Shown here one piece after another: positions 15,918 to 24,827 of a DNA stretch of 64,000 nucleotides. The DNA comes from Nonomuraea sp. NBC_00507 (lineage in GTDB: Bacteria > Actinomycetota > Actinomycetes > Streptosporangiales > Streptosporangiaceae). The notes below the pieces were generated by a model. The model was not told the DNA's origin. It did not search any database and saw only the letters and a list, made by a program, of their open reading frames with translations. Positions within the stretch are counted from its first letter, which is position 1. Every line of letters begins with the position of its first letter. The stretch spans positions 7,192,001 to 7,256,000 of the forward strand of contig NZ_CP107853.1 in NCBI RefSeq assembly GCF_036013525.1, in the 5' to 3' direction. Both the position numbers and the translations under genes were made by a program.

Positions 15918-17606
15918 ATGTCCGTCACACCGATCAGAGACAGTCACGAGATCCGGTGGGGTAAGTGCCCAGGATGCGGCCGCCTGCTGTACCTCAAGCG
16001 GCTGGCCCGCAATCTCCATGTCTGCCAGGAATGCTCGCACCACTGGCGGCTCACCGCCAGGCAACGCATCGGGATGCTGGCCGACGAGGGCAGCTTCATC
16101 GAGTTCGACAACGAGATCGCCACACGGGACGACCCGCTCGGCTTCGCCGACCGCCGGCCGTACGCCCAACGGCTGGAAGAGGCGAGGAGAGCGACCGGCG
16201 AACACGAGGCGCTGGTCAGCGGCACCGCGCAGATCGGCGGTCACCCCGTGGTTCTGGCCGTCATGGAGTTCTCCTTCATGGGCGGCAGCATGGGCGGCGC
16301 GGTCGGCGAGCTGGTCACCAGGGCGGCCGAGCACGCCGAGCGGACCCGGCACCCGCTGATCGTGGTGTGCGCCTCTGGCGGGGCGCGCATGCAGGAGGGC
16401 GCGGTGTCGCTGCTGCAGATGGCCAAGACCAGCCAGGCCTTCGCCCGCCTGGCGGAGGCCGGGGTGTTCTCGGTCTGCGTGCTCACCGATCCCACCTTCG
16501 GCGGTGTGTCGGCATCGTTCGCCATGCTGGGCAGCGTCGTGGTGGCCGAGTCGGGGGCGCTGGTCGGGTTCGCCGGGCCCCGGGTGATCCAGCAGACCAT
16601 CCGTCAGGAGCTGCCCCCCGGGTTCCAGAGCAGCGACTTCCTGCTCGAGCACGGGCTCGTCGACCGCGTCGTGCCGCGGGCCGACCTGCGCCCGCTGCTG
16701 ATCAGGCTGCTGTCGCTGCACGCGCCGGCGGGCAGCGCGGACAAGCTCGCCGGGCCTCCTATCGTGCGCCGGCTGCCGGCCCCGGACGTCGATCCGTGGA
16801 CGGTGGTGCAGCTCGCCAGAAACGCCGGGCGCCCGACCATGCTGGACTACCTGGAGGACGCGTTCGACGAGTTCGTCGAGCTGCACGGGGACCGCTGGTT
16901 CGCGGACGACCCGGCGATCGTCGGCGGGATCGCCAGGATCGGCGGACGCTCGGTCGTGGTCATCGGGCACCAGAAGGGCCACGACACCAAGGAGCTGGTG
17001 CACCGCAACTTCGGCATGCCGCACCCGGAGGGCTACCGCAAGGCGCTGCGGCTGTTCGACCACGCCGAGCGCTTCGGGCTGCCCGTGGTCACGCTGGTCG
17101 ACACGCCCGGCGCGTACCCGGGAGTGGAGGCCGAGGAGCGGGGCCAGTCCACCGCGATCGCGCAGATGATCATGCGGGCCAGCCTGCTCGACGTCCCCAT
17201 CGTCGCGGTGGTGACCGGCGAGGGCGGCAGCGGCGGCGCGCTGGCGCTGGCCACCTGCGACCGGCTGCTGATGCTGGAGAACAGCTTCTACTCGGTCATC
17301 AGCCCCGAGGGCTGCGCGGCCATCCTGTGGCGCACCGCTGACTCCGCCATCGCGGCCGCGACAGCGCTGAAGATCACCGCCACCGACCTGCTGGAGCTCG
17401 GCATCGCCGACGGCGTGGTGCCCGAGCCACCCGGCGGGGCGCACACCGACCCGGCCGCGGCGGCGGCCAACCTGCGCCGGGCCGTACTGGAGCAGCTGGA
17501 AGAGCTCGCCGAGCTCGACGAGGCGACCCTGATCGCCACCCGATACCAGCGGATCCGGCGGGTCGGCAGCACCGAACACCTGCCTGAGGAGGCCTGGAGC
17601 GCATGA
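15918..17606 (+). CDS. Fused acetyl-CoA carboxylase carboxyltransferase (AccD-AccA)
   Basis: This 562-aa protein joins both carboxyltransferase subunits. The N-terminal AccD-like half has the C4 zinc finger ([13 protein letters not shown]...HVCQEC, residues about 13-35), then [12 protein letters not shown] and [11 protein letters not shown]. The AccA-like half (from about residue 300) has [38 protein letters not shown] and [12 protein letters not shown]. It moves the carboxyl group from biotin to acetyl-CoA to form malonyl-CoA, the PKS extender. ATG 15918 has AGAGG upstream; a GTG at 15804 overlapping the UbiA stop would add 38 doubtful residues. It overlaps the BCCP gene by 4 nt. Confidence 0.93.
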   Translation: MSVTPIRDSHEIRWGKCPGCGRLLYLKRLARNLHVCQECSHHWRLTARQRIGMLADEGSFIEFDNEIATRDDPLGFADRRPYAQRLEEARRATGEHEALVSGTAQIGGHPVVLAVMEFSFMGGSMGGAVGELVTRAAEHAERTRHPLIVVCASGGARMQEGAVSLLQMAKTSQAFARLAEAGVFSVCVLTDPTFGGVSASFAMLGSVVVAESGALVGFAGPRVIQQTIRQELPPGFQSSDFLLEHGLVDRVVPRADLRPLLIRLLSLHAPAGSADKLAGPPIVRRLPAPDVDPWTVVQLARNAGRPTMLDYLEDAFDEFVELHGDRWFADDPAIVGGIARIGGRSVVVIGHQKGHDTKELVHRNFGMPHPEGYRKALRLFDHAERFGLPVVTLVDTPGAYPGVEAEERGQSTAIAQMIMRASLLDVPIVAVVTGEGGSGGALALATCDRLLMLENSFYSVISPEGCAAILWRTADSAIAAATALKITATDLLELGIADGVVPEPPGGAHTDPAAAAANLRRAVLEQLEELAELDEATLIATRYQRIRRVGSTEHLPEEAWSA

Positions 17607-18097
17607 ACGAGGAAGTCACCGGTGTCGAGGACCTGCGGGCGCTCTGGGCCGACGCCGCCGAGCTGGTCCGCAGCCAGCCGGGCAAGGTGCGCCGGATCGC
17701 GATCAGGGTTGTCGACCAGGTCGTCGAGATCGAGTGGCCGCAGGACGGCGAGCAGGCCGACGCCGGGCCGCGCCCGCCCAAGCCCGTCGTCGCCGCGACC
17801 GCGGAGCCGGTGGGGCAGGAGGAGGCCGCGGACAGCGCTCCCACGGGGCACGTGGTGACCGCGCCGCTGGTGGGGACCTTCTACCGGGCTCCCCAGCCGG
17901 GCGCCGCCCCGTTCGTCTCCGTCGGGGACGTCGTAGGCGTCGGCGAGACACTCGCGATCGTCGAGGCCATGAAGCTGATGAACAAGATCGACGCCGACGT
18001 GGCGGGCCGGATCGCCGAGATCTACCCGGCCGACGGCGAGCCGGTCCAGTACGACCAGCCGCTCGTGCGCATCGTGCCCGACGGCGACGCGGACTGA
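17603..18097 (+). CDS. accB: Biotin carboxyl carrier protein of acetyl-CoA carboxylase
   Basis: This is a 164-aa BCCP. A helical N-terminal part is followed by a Pro/Ala-rich linker (residues about 50-85). The biotinyl domain begins at [23 protein letters not shown] and carries the biotinylation motif EAMKLMN with K124. It shuttles CO2 between biotin carboxylase and the fused carboxyltransferase. Its position between those genes, with a 4-nt overlap upstream and an 11-nt gap downstream, makes a complete dedicated ACC operon. Confidence 0.95.
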   Translation: MNEEVTGVEDLRALWADAAELVRSQPGKVRRIAIRVVDQVVEIEWPQDGEQADAGPRPPKPVVAATAEPVGQEEAADSAPTGHVVTAPLVGTFYRAPQPGAAPFVSVGDVVGVGETLAIVEAMKLMNKIDADVAGRIAEIYPADGEPVQYDQPLVRIVPDGDAD

Positions 18098-18108
18098 CGG
18101 GGGCCGGT

Positions 18109-19479
18109 GTGTTCAGCAAACTCCTCATCGCCAACCGGGGCGAGATCGCCCTCCGCGTCGCCCGCGCCTGCCGCGAGCTGGGCATCGCCGTCGTCGCCGT
18201 GCACTCCACCGCGGACCGGGACTCGCCCGTGGTGCGCATGGCGGACCAGGCCGTGCACATCGGCCCGCCGCAGCCCAGCGCGAGCTACCTCAACATCGCC
18301 AACATCATCGAGGCCGCCCGCACCACCGGTGCCGACGCCATCCACCCCGGGTACGGCTTCCTGTCCGAGGATCCCGACTTCGCCGAGATCTGCGCACAGG
18401 AGGATCTGGTCTTCGTCGGTCCCCGCCCGGAGGTGATGCAGCAGCTCGGGAACAAGGCCACGGCGCGGGCGCTGATGGCCGAGGCGGGCCTGCCCATGCT
18501 GCCCGGCACGATCGAGCCCGTCAGATCCGTCAAGGAGGGCGAGGCGATCGCCGCCGAGATCGGCTACCCGGTCATCATCAAGGCCGCGGCGGGCGGCGGC
18601 GGGCGCGGGATGACGGTGGTCCACGATCCCCGGGAGTTCGCCGAGGCGTTCACCACGACGCAGGCGACCGCCCACGCGGTGTTCCGCGACCCCACCGTCT
18701 ACGTGGAGCGCTACCTCACCGGAGCGCGGCACGTCGAGGTGCAGATCATGTGCGACCTCGACGGCGAGGGCGTGCACCTGGGCGAGCGCGACTGCTCGAT
18801 CCAGCGCAGGCATCAGAAGCTGATCGAGGAGGCGCCCTGCACCCGGCTGGACGCGCGGGGGCGCGCGGAGATCGGAGAGCTGGCCCTGCGGGGCGCGCTG
18901 TCGGTCGGATACAGCGGCGCGGGCACCATGGAGTTCCTCCTGGACGACCAGGGGCGCTTCTACTTCATGGAAATGAACACCCGGATCCAGGTCGAGCACC
19001 CGGTCACCGAGATGGTCACCGGCGTGGACCTGATCAAGGAGCAGATCAGGGTGGCCGCCGGGCTGCCGCTGTCGGTCAAACAGGAGGACGTCGTCCTCCA
19101 CGGCGCGGCCATCGAGTGCCGGGTCAACGCCGAGGACCCGCGGCGCGGCTTCGCGCCCGCGCCCGGCCTTCTGGAGGTCTTCGAGCCGCCGGCGGGCCCA
19201 TGGACCAGGGTGGACTCGGGCTACACCGCCGGCATGCAGGTCAGCCCGTACTACGACTCGATGCTCGCCAAGCTCGTCGTGTGGGCCCCCACCAGGGACG
19301 AGGCGCTCGACCGCATGGACCGGGCGCTCGGTGAGTTCCGCATCGAGGGCCGCGGGGTCAGCACGACCCTCGGCTTCCACCGCGCGGTCATCGGCCACCC
19401 GATGTTCCGCGCCGGCACGCACGACCTGAAATTCCTGGAGCAATTCAACGCCGAGAACGGCGAATTCGATGGCCTATAA
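18109..19479 (+). CDS. accC: Acetyl-CoA carboxylase biotin carboxylase subunit
   Basis: This 456-aa AccC starts at GTG 18109 (FSKLLIANRGEIALRVARAC). It has the ATP-grasp features of the family: HPGYGFLSE, KAAAGGGGRGM as the glycine-rich loop, VERYLTGARHVEVQI, MEFLLDDQGRFYFMEMNTRIQVEHPVTE and the C-terminal ECRVNAEDP segment. It carboxylates biotin on the neighbouring BCCP with ATP and bicarbonate. It completes the malonyl-CoA supply module placed directly before the PKS ACP gene. Confidence 0.96.
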   Translation: MFSKLLIANRGEIALRVARACRELGIAVVAVHSTADRDSPVVRMADQAVHIGPPQPSASYLNIANIIEAARTTGADAIHPGYGFLSEDPDFAEICAQEDLVFVGPRPEVMQQLGNKATARALMAEAGLPMLPGTIEPVRSVKEGEAIAAEIGYPVIIKAAAGGGGRGMTVVHDPREFAEAFTTTQATAHAVFRDPTVYVERYLTGARHVEVQIMCDLDGEGVHLGERDCSIQRRHQKLIEEAPCTRLDARGRAEIGELALRGALSVGYSGAGTMEFLLDDQGRFYFMEMNTRIQVEHPVTEMVTGVDLIKEQIRVAAGLPLSVKQEDVVLHGAAIECRVNAEDPRRGFAPAPGLLEVFEPPAGPWTRVDSGYTAGMQVSPYYDSMLAKLVVWAPTRDEALDRMDRALGEFRIEGRGVSTTLGFHRAVIGHPMFRAGTHDLKFLEQFNAENGEFDGL

Positions 19480-19524
19480 CGACTCTGGATCGAGCCTTCG
19501 CCGGCCGCTCATAACGTCTACGCC

Positions 19525-19776
19525 ATGAGGGAATTCACGTTAGCCGAATTCATCGAGCTCATGGAGACCCACGCGGGTGAGCCGGATGAAGGCCAACTGG
19601 ACGACACCGTCATCGACGTTCTCTTCGAACAGCTCGGCTACGACTCCGTGGCCCTGCTCGAGGTTCTCAGCCAAATCAAGCATCAATACGGCATCGACCT
19701 CGCCGAAGAAATCCTGGGCGACGTGAAAACGCCCAGGCAGGCCCTGGACAAAATCAACGAGCTCATCAACGCCTAG
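19525..19776 (+). CDS. Acyl carrier protein of the type II PKS
   Basis: This is an 83-aa ACP with the aromatic-PKS attachment motif LGYDSVALLE, with S41 as phosphopantetheine site. The preceding acidic helix and the IDLAEEILGDVKTPRQALDKIN end are typical. It is smaller and more acidic than the second carrier protein at 20837 and best fits the minimal-PKS ACP that carries the growing poly-beta-ketone. The ATG start is clear. The gene lies 45 nt after accC and 11 nt before the O-methyltransferase gene. Confidence 0.93.
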   Translation: MREFTLAEFIELMETHAGEPDEGQLDDTVIDVLFEQLGYDSVALLEVLSQIKHQYGIDLAEEILGDVKTPRQALDKINELINA

Positions 19777-19787
19777 GGAGGCACCCG

Positions 19788-20840
19788 GTGGCCACGCTCA
19801 CCAACGACAAGGACCTCGTCCACAACGACCCCACCAGACTCCACGCCCAGCAGCTGCTGCTGTTGGCCTGCGGCGGCCGGCTCTCGCGCGTGGTCCACGT
19901 CCTCGCCGAGCTCGGGGTGGCGGACATCCTCGCCGACGGCCCTCTGCCGGTCGACGTCATCGCCAAGAAGGCGGGCGCGCACACCGACGCGCTGTACCGG
20001 ATCCTGCGCAACGCCGCGTCCGTGGGCATCTTCGAGGAGGGCCCGGCCAAGGTCTTCCAGCTCACGCCGCTGGCCGACGGCCTGCGCTCGGACAATGGCG
20101 ACGGTGTGCTGCCGCTCGTCAAGTACAACAACCTCGACCTGACGGCGCGGCCGTTCGACGAGATCATGCACAGCGTCCGCACCGGCGAGCCGGCCGTGGA
20201 GCGGGCGCTGGGCATGCCGTTCAACGTGTACCTCGAGAAGAACCCCGAGGTGGGGCTCTTCTTCGACGAGTTCATGTCCTTCTGGAGCCGTCAGTTCATC
20301 GAGGAGGAGCTGGAGCAGTACCACTTCGAGCGCTTCGCCAGCCTGGCCGACCTCGGCGGCGGCGACGGCTTCTTCCTCGCGCAGGTGCTGCGCCGCAACC
20401 CGCAGATGACGGCCTACCTGTTCGACTACCCGGACGTGGTGCGCAAGGCCGGGCAGGTGCTCGCCGACCACGGCGTCTCCGCCCGGGTCACCGTCGAGGG
20501 CGGCGACCTCAACCAGGCCGAGATCCCGGCCGGCCACGACGCGTACCTGCTCAAGGCCGTCCTGCACTGGATGTCGGACGAGAAGGCCGAGAACCTGCTG
20601 CGCAGGATCCGGGCGCAGATCGGCGACACCGGCGCGCGGCTGCTGGTGTTCGACTCGGTGCTCGCGCCGGACAACAAGTGGGACCACGGCAAGTTCCTCG
20701 ACGTGGACATGCTGGTGCTGTTCGGCGGGCGCGAGCGCAGCCTGGACGACTGGCGGACCCTGTTCGAGCGCTCGGGCTTCAAGCTGGTCCAGGAGCCGTC
20801 CGTTTACCACTGGACGCTCCTCGAGTGCGAGGCCGTGTGA
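19788..20840 (+). CDS. O-methyltransferase resembling the C-terminal half of TcmN
   Basis: This 350-aa SAM-dependent methyltransferase starts at GTG 19788, with GGGAGG 6 nt upstream. Residues 15-50 (RLHAQQLLLLACGGRLSRVVHVLAELGVADILADGP) form the dimerisation winged helix and closely resemble the start of the O-methyltransferase half of tetracenomycin TcmN. The SAM site is SLADLGGGDGFFLAQVL near residue 184, and a catalytic-type His lies in LLKAVLHWMSDE. It likely methylates a phenolic hydroxyl of the aromatic polyketide. In TcmN this domain is fused to the aromatase; here the aromatase is a separate gene two positions downstream. Confidence 0.88.
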   Translation: MATLTNDKDLVHNDPTRLHAQQLLLLACGGRLSRVVHVLAELGVADILADGPLPVDVIAKKAGAHTDALYRILRNAASVGIFEEGPAKVFQLTPLADGLRSDNGDGVLPLVKYNNLDLTARPFDEIMHSVRTGEPAVERALGMPFNVYLEKNPEVGLFFDEFMSFWSRQFIEEELEQYHFERFASLADLGGGDGFFLAQVLRRNPQMTAYLFDYPDVVRKAGQVLADHGVSARVTVEGGDLNQAEIPAGHDAYLLKAVLHWMSDEKAENLLRRIRAQIGDTGARLLVFDSVLAPDNKWDHGKFLDVDMLVLFGGRERSLDDWRTLFERSGFKLVQEPSVYHWTLLECEAV

Positions 20841-21085
20841 CCGCCATGACGACCGCGACCATCGATACGCACGCCCTGCGGCAGATCCTCACGGCCAACC
20901 TCGGCCTCGACGAGGACGTGCTGGATGACTCCTGGGACACCTCGCTCGCCGAGCTGGGCGTGGACTCCATCGGGGTGCTGGAGCTCCAGACGGTGATCGA
21001 GCAGAAGTACCGGGTGGCGCTCCCGGAGACGGCCGGGGAACTGAGCCCGGCCGAGATCTACGACCTTGTGGCGAATGGAGGATGA
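20837..21085 (+). CDS. Second free-standing carrier protein
   Basis: This is an 82-aa carrier protein from GTG 20837, in a GTGA overlap with the preceding stop; ATG 20846 is an alternative. The attachment motif is LAELGVDSIGVLELQTVIEQKYRV with the Ser at residue 44. The sequence differs clearly from the aromatic-PKS ACP at 19525 and is nearer to carrier proteins that work with adenylation enzymes or starter/side-chain loading. An AMP-binding enzyme lies 510 nt downstream, so the pair may activate and hold an amino acid or other carboxylic acid. That partnership is inferred. Confidence 0.85.
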   Translation: MTAMTTATIDTHALRQILTANLGLDEDVLDDSWDTSLAELGVDSIGVLELQTVIEQKYRVALPETAGELSPAEIYDLVANGG

Positions 21086-21087
21086 CC

Positions 21088-21540
21088 ATGGCCGGCAGCA
21101 CCGACAACTCCGTCTGGATCGACGCGCCGTTCGACGTGGTGTGGAAGATCACCAACGACCTGCGCAACTGGCCCAGCCTGTTCACCGAATACGCCTCCAT
21201 CGACGTGCTCGAGGAGGAGGGCAACACGGCGACGTTCCGGCTGACCATGGTGCCCGACCCCGACGGCTCGATCTGGAGCTGGGTCAGCAAGCGCACCTGG
21301 GACAAGGCCAACAAGCGCGCCGCGGCCCACCGCGTGGAGACGGGTCCCTTCGAGTACATGAAGATCTACTGGGACTACGCCGAGGAGAACGGCGGCACCC
21401 GGATGCGCTGGCAGCAGGAGTTCGCCGTCAAGCCAGAGGCCCCCTTCGACCTGGCTTCCATCACCGACCGCATCAACAAGAACACCAAGATCCAGATGGC
21501 GGTCATCAAGGAGAAGGTCGAGCAGGCGGCCGCCGCCTGA
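21088..21540 (+). CDS. Mono-domain aromatase/cyclase (SRPBCC, TcmN-N/WhiE-VI type)
   Basis: This is a 150-aa START/SRPBCC helix-grip protein. ATG 21088 is preceded by GGAGG at 6-nt spacing, and the N-terminus MAGSTDNSVWIDAPFDVVWKITND parallels the TcmN aromatase domain. The HRVETGPFEYMKIYWDY and MRWQQEF segments also match that family. It directs first-ring cyclisation and aromatisation of a non-reduced poly-beta-ketone. This agrees with the absence of a ketoreductase in the cluster. It overlaps nothing and lies 2 nt after the carrier protein stop. Confidence 0.92.
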   Translation: MAGSTDNSVWIDAPFDVVWKITNDLRNWPSLFTEYASIDVLEEEGNTATFRLTMVPDPDGSIWSWVSKRTWDKANKRAAAHRVETGPFEYMKIYWDYAEENGGTRMRWQQEFAVKPEAPFDLASITDRINKNTKIQMAVIKEKVEQAAAA

Positions 21541-21595
21541 CGCCGAGCGCGGGCCTTCGGCGGCTGCCCGCCGGAGGCCCCGGCAGGAGACTCCC

Positions 21596-23137
21596 ATGAC
21601 ACTTGATCGCACCCTGTACGACTGGTTCGCCGCGGCTGCGGCCGCGCACCCCCAGGAGATCGCCCTCCAGACGGGCGGCGACACGCTCACCTACGCCGAG
21701 CTGGAGGCGCGCGCGGCCGGGCTGGCCGAGCGGATCGTCGAGGTCAACGGCGGGGCTCCGGCCACCGTCGCCCTGCACGCCACCCGCGCGGCCGGCACCT
21801 ACGCCGGTTACCTCGCCGCCCAGCGCCTCGGCGCCGTGGTGGTGCCGCTCAACCCGGCCTGGCCGGCGGCGCGCAACGAAGAGATCGTCACCGCGGCGGG
21901 CGCGGACATCGTCCTCACAGACGGATCCGACGTCCTGCGACGGCCGGGCACGGCCGAGCTCCGCGACGGCGTCGCCTACATCCTGTTCACCTCCGGTTCG
22001 ACGGGCACCCCGAAGGGGGTCCCCATCAGCCACGCCAACGTGTCCGCCTACCTGTCCTACGTGATCCCGCGCTACGAGCTGGGACCGGGCTGCCGGGTCA
22101 CGCAGACGTTCGACCTGACCTTCGACCTGTCCGTCTTCGACCTGTTCGCCACCTGGGGCTCGGGCGCCACGCTGGTCGTGCCCACCCGCGGCGACCTGCT
22201 GGCGCCCGCCCGGTTCGCCGCCCGTGAGGACATCACCCACTGGTTCTCCGTGCCCTCCCTGGTGTCGGTGGCCATCCAGCTCGGACGCCTGCCGGAAGGC
22301 GCCATGCCGGCGCTGCGCTGGAGCCTGTTCTGCGGCGAGAGGCTCACCCTTGACCAGGCCCGCGCCTGGGGGGCGGCCGCGCCGAACTCCGTCATCGAGA
22401 ACCTGTACGGCCCGACCGAGCTGACGCTGAGCTGCACCCAGTTCCGGCTCCCCGGCAAGGTGGAGCTCTGGCCCAGGCCGGCCAACGGCACGGTCCCGAT
22501 CGGCACCCTCTACCCGGGGCACGAGGAACTGATCGTCGATGACGACGGCCTGCCCTCCGACCTGGGCGAGCTCTGCGTACGCGGTCCGCAGCGCTTCGCC
22601 GGATATCTGGACCCGGCCAGCAACAAGGGCAGGTTCGTCCGCTTCGACGGCACACGGGCGATCGTCTGCGGCGACCTGCCGGCCGCCGGTCCCGACCTCT
22701 GGTACCGCACCGGCGACCTGGTGCGCAGACAGGACGGCGGGCTGCTCCACCTGGGCCGCCTGGACCACCAGGTGAAGATTCAGGGATACCGCGTCGAGCT
22801 CGGCGAGATCGAGACGATTCTGCGCGCCCAGCCGGGCGTCGTGGAGGCCGTGGTGGTGCCCATGTCGGGCGGCGACGGGCGTACCTGGCTGGCGGCCGTG
22901 CACACCGGCGCGGACGCGGACGGCGAGGCCGGGCTCCTGGCGGCCTTGCGCTCCCGCCTGCCGAACCACATGGTGCCGCGCTCCATCAGCCGGCTGGACC
23001 GGATGCCGCTCAACACCAACGGCAAGATCGACCGCTCTGTCATCATCAAGCTCCTGGAGGACGGAAATGCAGCGGGCACTCCTCGTCATGAAAATGAGCC
23101 CGAGCGACGCGCCGCACGTAGCGCAGGCATTCGCTGA
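21596..23137 (+). CDS. Amino-acid-type adenylation enzyme (AMP-binding, NRPS A-domain-like)
   Basis: This is a 513-aa stand-alone adenylation enzyme. The A3 loop is YILFTSGSTGTPKGV and the A4 region is TFDLTFDLSVFDLFATWG; it has the Asp that binds the alpha-amino group in NRPS A domains. A5 is IENLYGPTE, A7 is YRTGDLV, A8 is GRLDHQVKIQGYRVELGEIE and A10 is PLNTNGKIDR with the catalytic Lys. It should activate a small amino or related acid as AMP ester and load a carrier protein, probably the one at 20837. No condensation domain is nearby. Its 3' end runs 71 nt into the next gene, so the last about 24 residues are unusual. Substrate not predictable here. Confidence 0.88.
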   Translation: MTLDRTLYDWFAAAAAAHPQEIALQTGGDTLTYAELEARAAGLAERIVEVNGGAPATVALHATRAAGTYAGYLAAQRLGAVVVPLNPAWPAARNEEIVTAAGADIVLTDGSDVLRRPGTAELRDGVAYILFTSGSTGTPKGVPISHANVSAYLSYVIPRYELGPGCRVTQTFDLTFDLSVFDLFATWGSGATLVVPTRGDLLAPARFAAREDITHWFSVPSLVSVAIQLGRLPEGAMPALRWSLFCGERLTLDQARAWGAAAPNSVIENLYGPTELTLSCTQFRLPGKVELWPRPANGTVPIGTLYPGHEELIVDDDGLPSDLGELCVRGPQRFAGYLDPASNKGRFVRFDGTRAIVCGDLPAAGPDLWYRTGDLVRRQDGGLLHLGRLDHQVKIQGYRVELGEIETILRAQPGVVEAVVVPMSGGDGRTWLAAVHTGADADGEAGLLAALRSRLPNHMVPRSISRLDRMPLNTNGKIDRSVIIKLLEDGNAAGTPRHENEPERRAARSAGIR

Positions 23138-23399
23138 TCACGACCGCTCGTCGCTGCCCACCGATATCGGGGCCGTGCGCCGCACGCTGTTCAGCTACCA
23201 CGGTCTGTACTTCCACCTGGTCGAGGCCCCCGACGAGCTCGACGGCGACCTCATGGACCGGATCTACGCCTGGCGCGGGCACCCGGTCTTCGCCGAGACC
23301 GCCGAGCGTGTCAAGCCCTACCTGACGCCTTACCTGCCGACGTGGCAGGGGCCCAGGGACTCCCGGGCCACCGAGTTCTACTGCTGGGAAGCGGAGTGA
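23067..23399 (+). CDS. TcmI/WhiE-VII-type polyketide cyclase
   Basis: This 110-aa protein belongs to the small ferredoxin-fold polyketide cyclases. Typical features are ALLVMKMSPSDAPHVAQAFADHDRSSLPTDIGAVRRTLFSYHGLYFHLVE at the N-terminus and HPVFAETAERVKPYLTPYLP. The last segment, PRDSRATEFYCWE, is also family-like. TcmI closes a late ring in tetracenomycin biosynthesis. The ATG at 23067 has GGAGG upstream inside the end of the adenylation gene, giving a 71-nt overlap and strong translational coupling. Confidence 0.92.
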   Translation: MQRALLVMKMSPSDAPHVAQAFADHDRSSLPTDIGAVRRTLFSYHGLYFHLVEAPDELDGDLMDRIYAWRGHPVFAETAERVKPYLTPYLPTWQGPRDSRATEFYCWEAE

Positions 23400-23401
23400 T
23401 C

Positions 23402-24415
23402 ATGGATCGTAAGCAGCTCTTCGGCATGATGAAGGCGTACCAGCAGACGAGCCTGCTGCGCGCCGCCGTCAAGCTGAACGTCTTCGAGCACCTGGCGGGC
23501 GGTCCCGTCACCCCCGAGGAGGTGGGCCGCGGCGTCGGCGCCGACGCGCGAGGCGCCCGGATCCTGCTGAGCGCGCTGGCCGCCGTGCGCCTCGTCGAGT
23601 CCGACGGCACCCGCTTCTGGCTCTCCGACGAGCACGCCGACCTGCTGGTCCCCGGCCGCCCCGACTACGCGGGCGGCATGGTGAACGTCTTCGCCAGCGA
23701 CTGGGAGTGGGACGCGCACAAGCGCATCGCCGACGCCGTACGGCACGGCGGCACGGTGCTCGCCGAGAACGCGGAGACCGCCGAGTACGAGTTCTGGGAG
23801 GACTTCGCCCGCTACGCCAACGTGGTCGCGGAGCCGACGGCCGACCTGCTCGCCGACGCGCTCCAGCCGTGGGCGGCCGGCCGGGACGAACTGAAGGTGC
23901 TCGACGTGGCCTGCGGCCACGGCATCTACGGCTACACCGTGGCCAGGCGCTACGAGCAGGCACGCGTGTGGTCCCTGGACTGGCCGAACGTGCTGGACGA
24001 GGCGCACAAGCACGCGGTCAGGCTGGGCGTGGCCGACCGGGTCGAGCGCATCCCCGGCGACATGTTCGAGACCCCGCTCGGCGGGCCGTACGACCTGGTG
24101 CTGGTCACGAACGTGCTGCACCACTTCTCCGCCGAGCGCGCCGCCGACCTGCTGGCGCGGACCGCGTCCGCGCTCAAGCCGGACGGCAGGCTGGGCATCG
24201 TGGGCTTCACCACCTCGGGCAAGACGCCCGCGGAAGACCCCGCGCCCTACCTGTTCGACCTGCTGATGCTCGCCTGGACCACCCAGGGCGAGGTTCACTC
24301 GGCGGAGACGTACGAGCAGTTGCTGGCCAAGGCGGGACTGGAGATCACCTCCAACGAGCCCGTGGCCAAGCCGGGCATCGACTTCCACGTGCTGCTGGCC
24401 AAGCGGGCGGCGTGA
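23402..24415 (+). CDS. SAM-dependent methyltransferase (O- or C-methyltransferase fold)
   Basis: This 337-aa methyltransferase has an N-terminal winged-helix dimerisation domain (QQTSLLRAAVKLNVFEHLAGGPVTPEEVGRG). The SAM-binding motif is KVLDVACGHGIYGYTVARRY near residue 165, and LVLVTNVLHHFSAERAADLL follows. It differs from the TcmN-like methyltransferase at 19788. Enzymes with this architecture in aromatic PKS clusters include both O-methyltransferases and C-methyltransferases such as those making gem-dimethyl groups, so the acceptor atom cannot be told. Its stop overlaps the next start (TGATG). Confidence 0.87.
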   Translation: MDRKQLFGMMKAYQQTSLLRAAVKLNVFEHLAGGPVTPEEVGRGVGADARGARILLSALAAVRLVESDGTRFWLSDEHADLLVPGRPDYAGGMVNVFASDWEWDAHKRIADAVRHGGTVLAENAETAEYEFWEDFARYANVVAEPTADLLADALQPWAAGRDELKVLDVACGHGIYGYTVARRYEQARVWSLDWPNVLDEAHKHAVRLGVADRVERIPGDMFETPLGGPYDLVLVTNVLHHFSAERAADLLARTASALKPDGRLGIVGFTTSGKTPAEDPAPYLFDLLMLAWTTQGEVHSAETYEQLLAKAGLEITSNEPVAKPGIDFHVLLAKRAA

Positions 24416-24825
24416 TGGCCAACAAGATCTCGTTGACGGACGTCACGCCGACCAGGCGCTTCGGCTGCGACATCCGGGCCCTGCTGACGCCCAACTCTGT
24501 CGGCTCCACCTCGGGCTTCCTCGGCACGATGAACCTGGCGCCAGGGGAGATCGTGGCCGCGCACTACCACCCTTACTCCGACGAGTACTGGTTCGTCGCC
24601 GAGGGCCGGCTGTCGGTCCGCATCGACGGCGAGGAACTCCGCGCCGCGCAGGGCGATGCGTTGTTCGTGCCGCGCGGCAAGGAACACCGGATCGAGAACA
24701 CCGGCGACGAGCCGGCGCTGGTGGTCTTCCACATCGCGCCGCTCGCCCCCAGCCCGGAGCTGGGGCACGTGGACGTCGAGCCGATGCCCTTCCCGGCCGC
24801 GCCCCCGCCATCAGTGGGAGGATGA
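24415..24825 (+). CDS. Cupin-family polyketide cyclase/stabilising protein (TcmJ/WhiE-II-like)
   Basis: This is a 136-aa single-domain cupin. Metal-binding motif 1 is GEIVAAHYHPYSDEYWFVAEGRL and motif 2 is GDALFVPRGKEHRIENTG. Cupins such as TcmJ accompany type II PKSs and improve correct folding and cyclisation of the nascent chain, probably as part of the PKS complex. The gene overlaps the methyltransferase stop and ends directly before the KS start, in the conserved cupin-KS-CLF order. Confidence 0.9.
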   Translation: MANKISLTDVTPTRRFGCDIRALLTPNSVGSTSGFLGTMNLAPGEIVAAHYHPYSDEYWFVAEGRLSVRIDGEELRAAQGDALFVPRGKEHRIENTGDEPALVVFHIAPLAPSPELGHVDVEPMPFPAAPPPSVGG

Positions 24826-24827
24826 TC

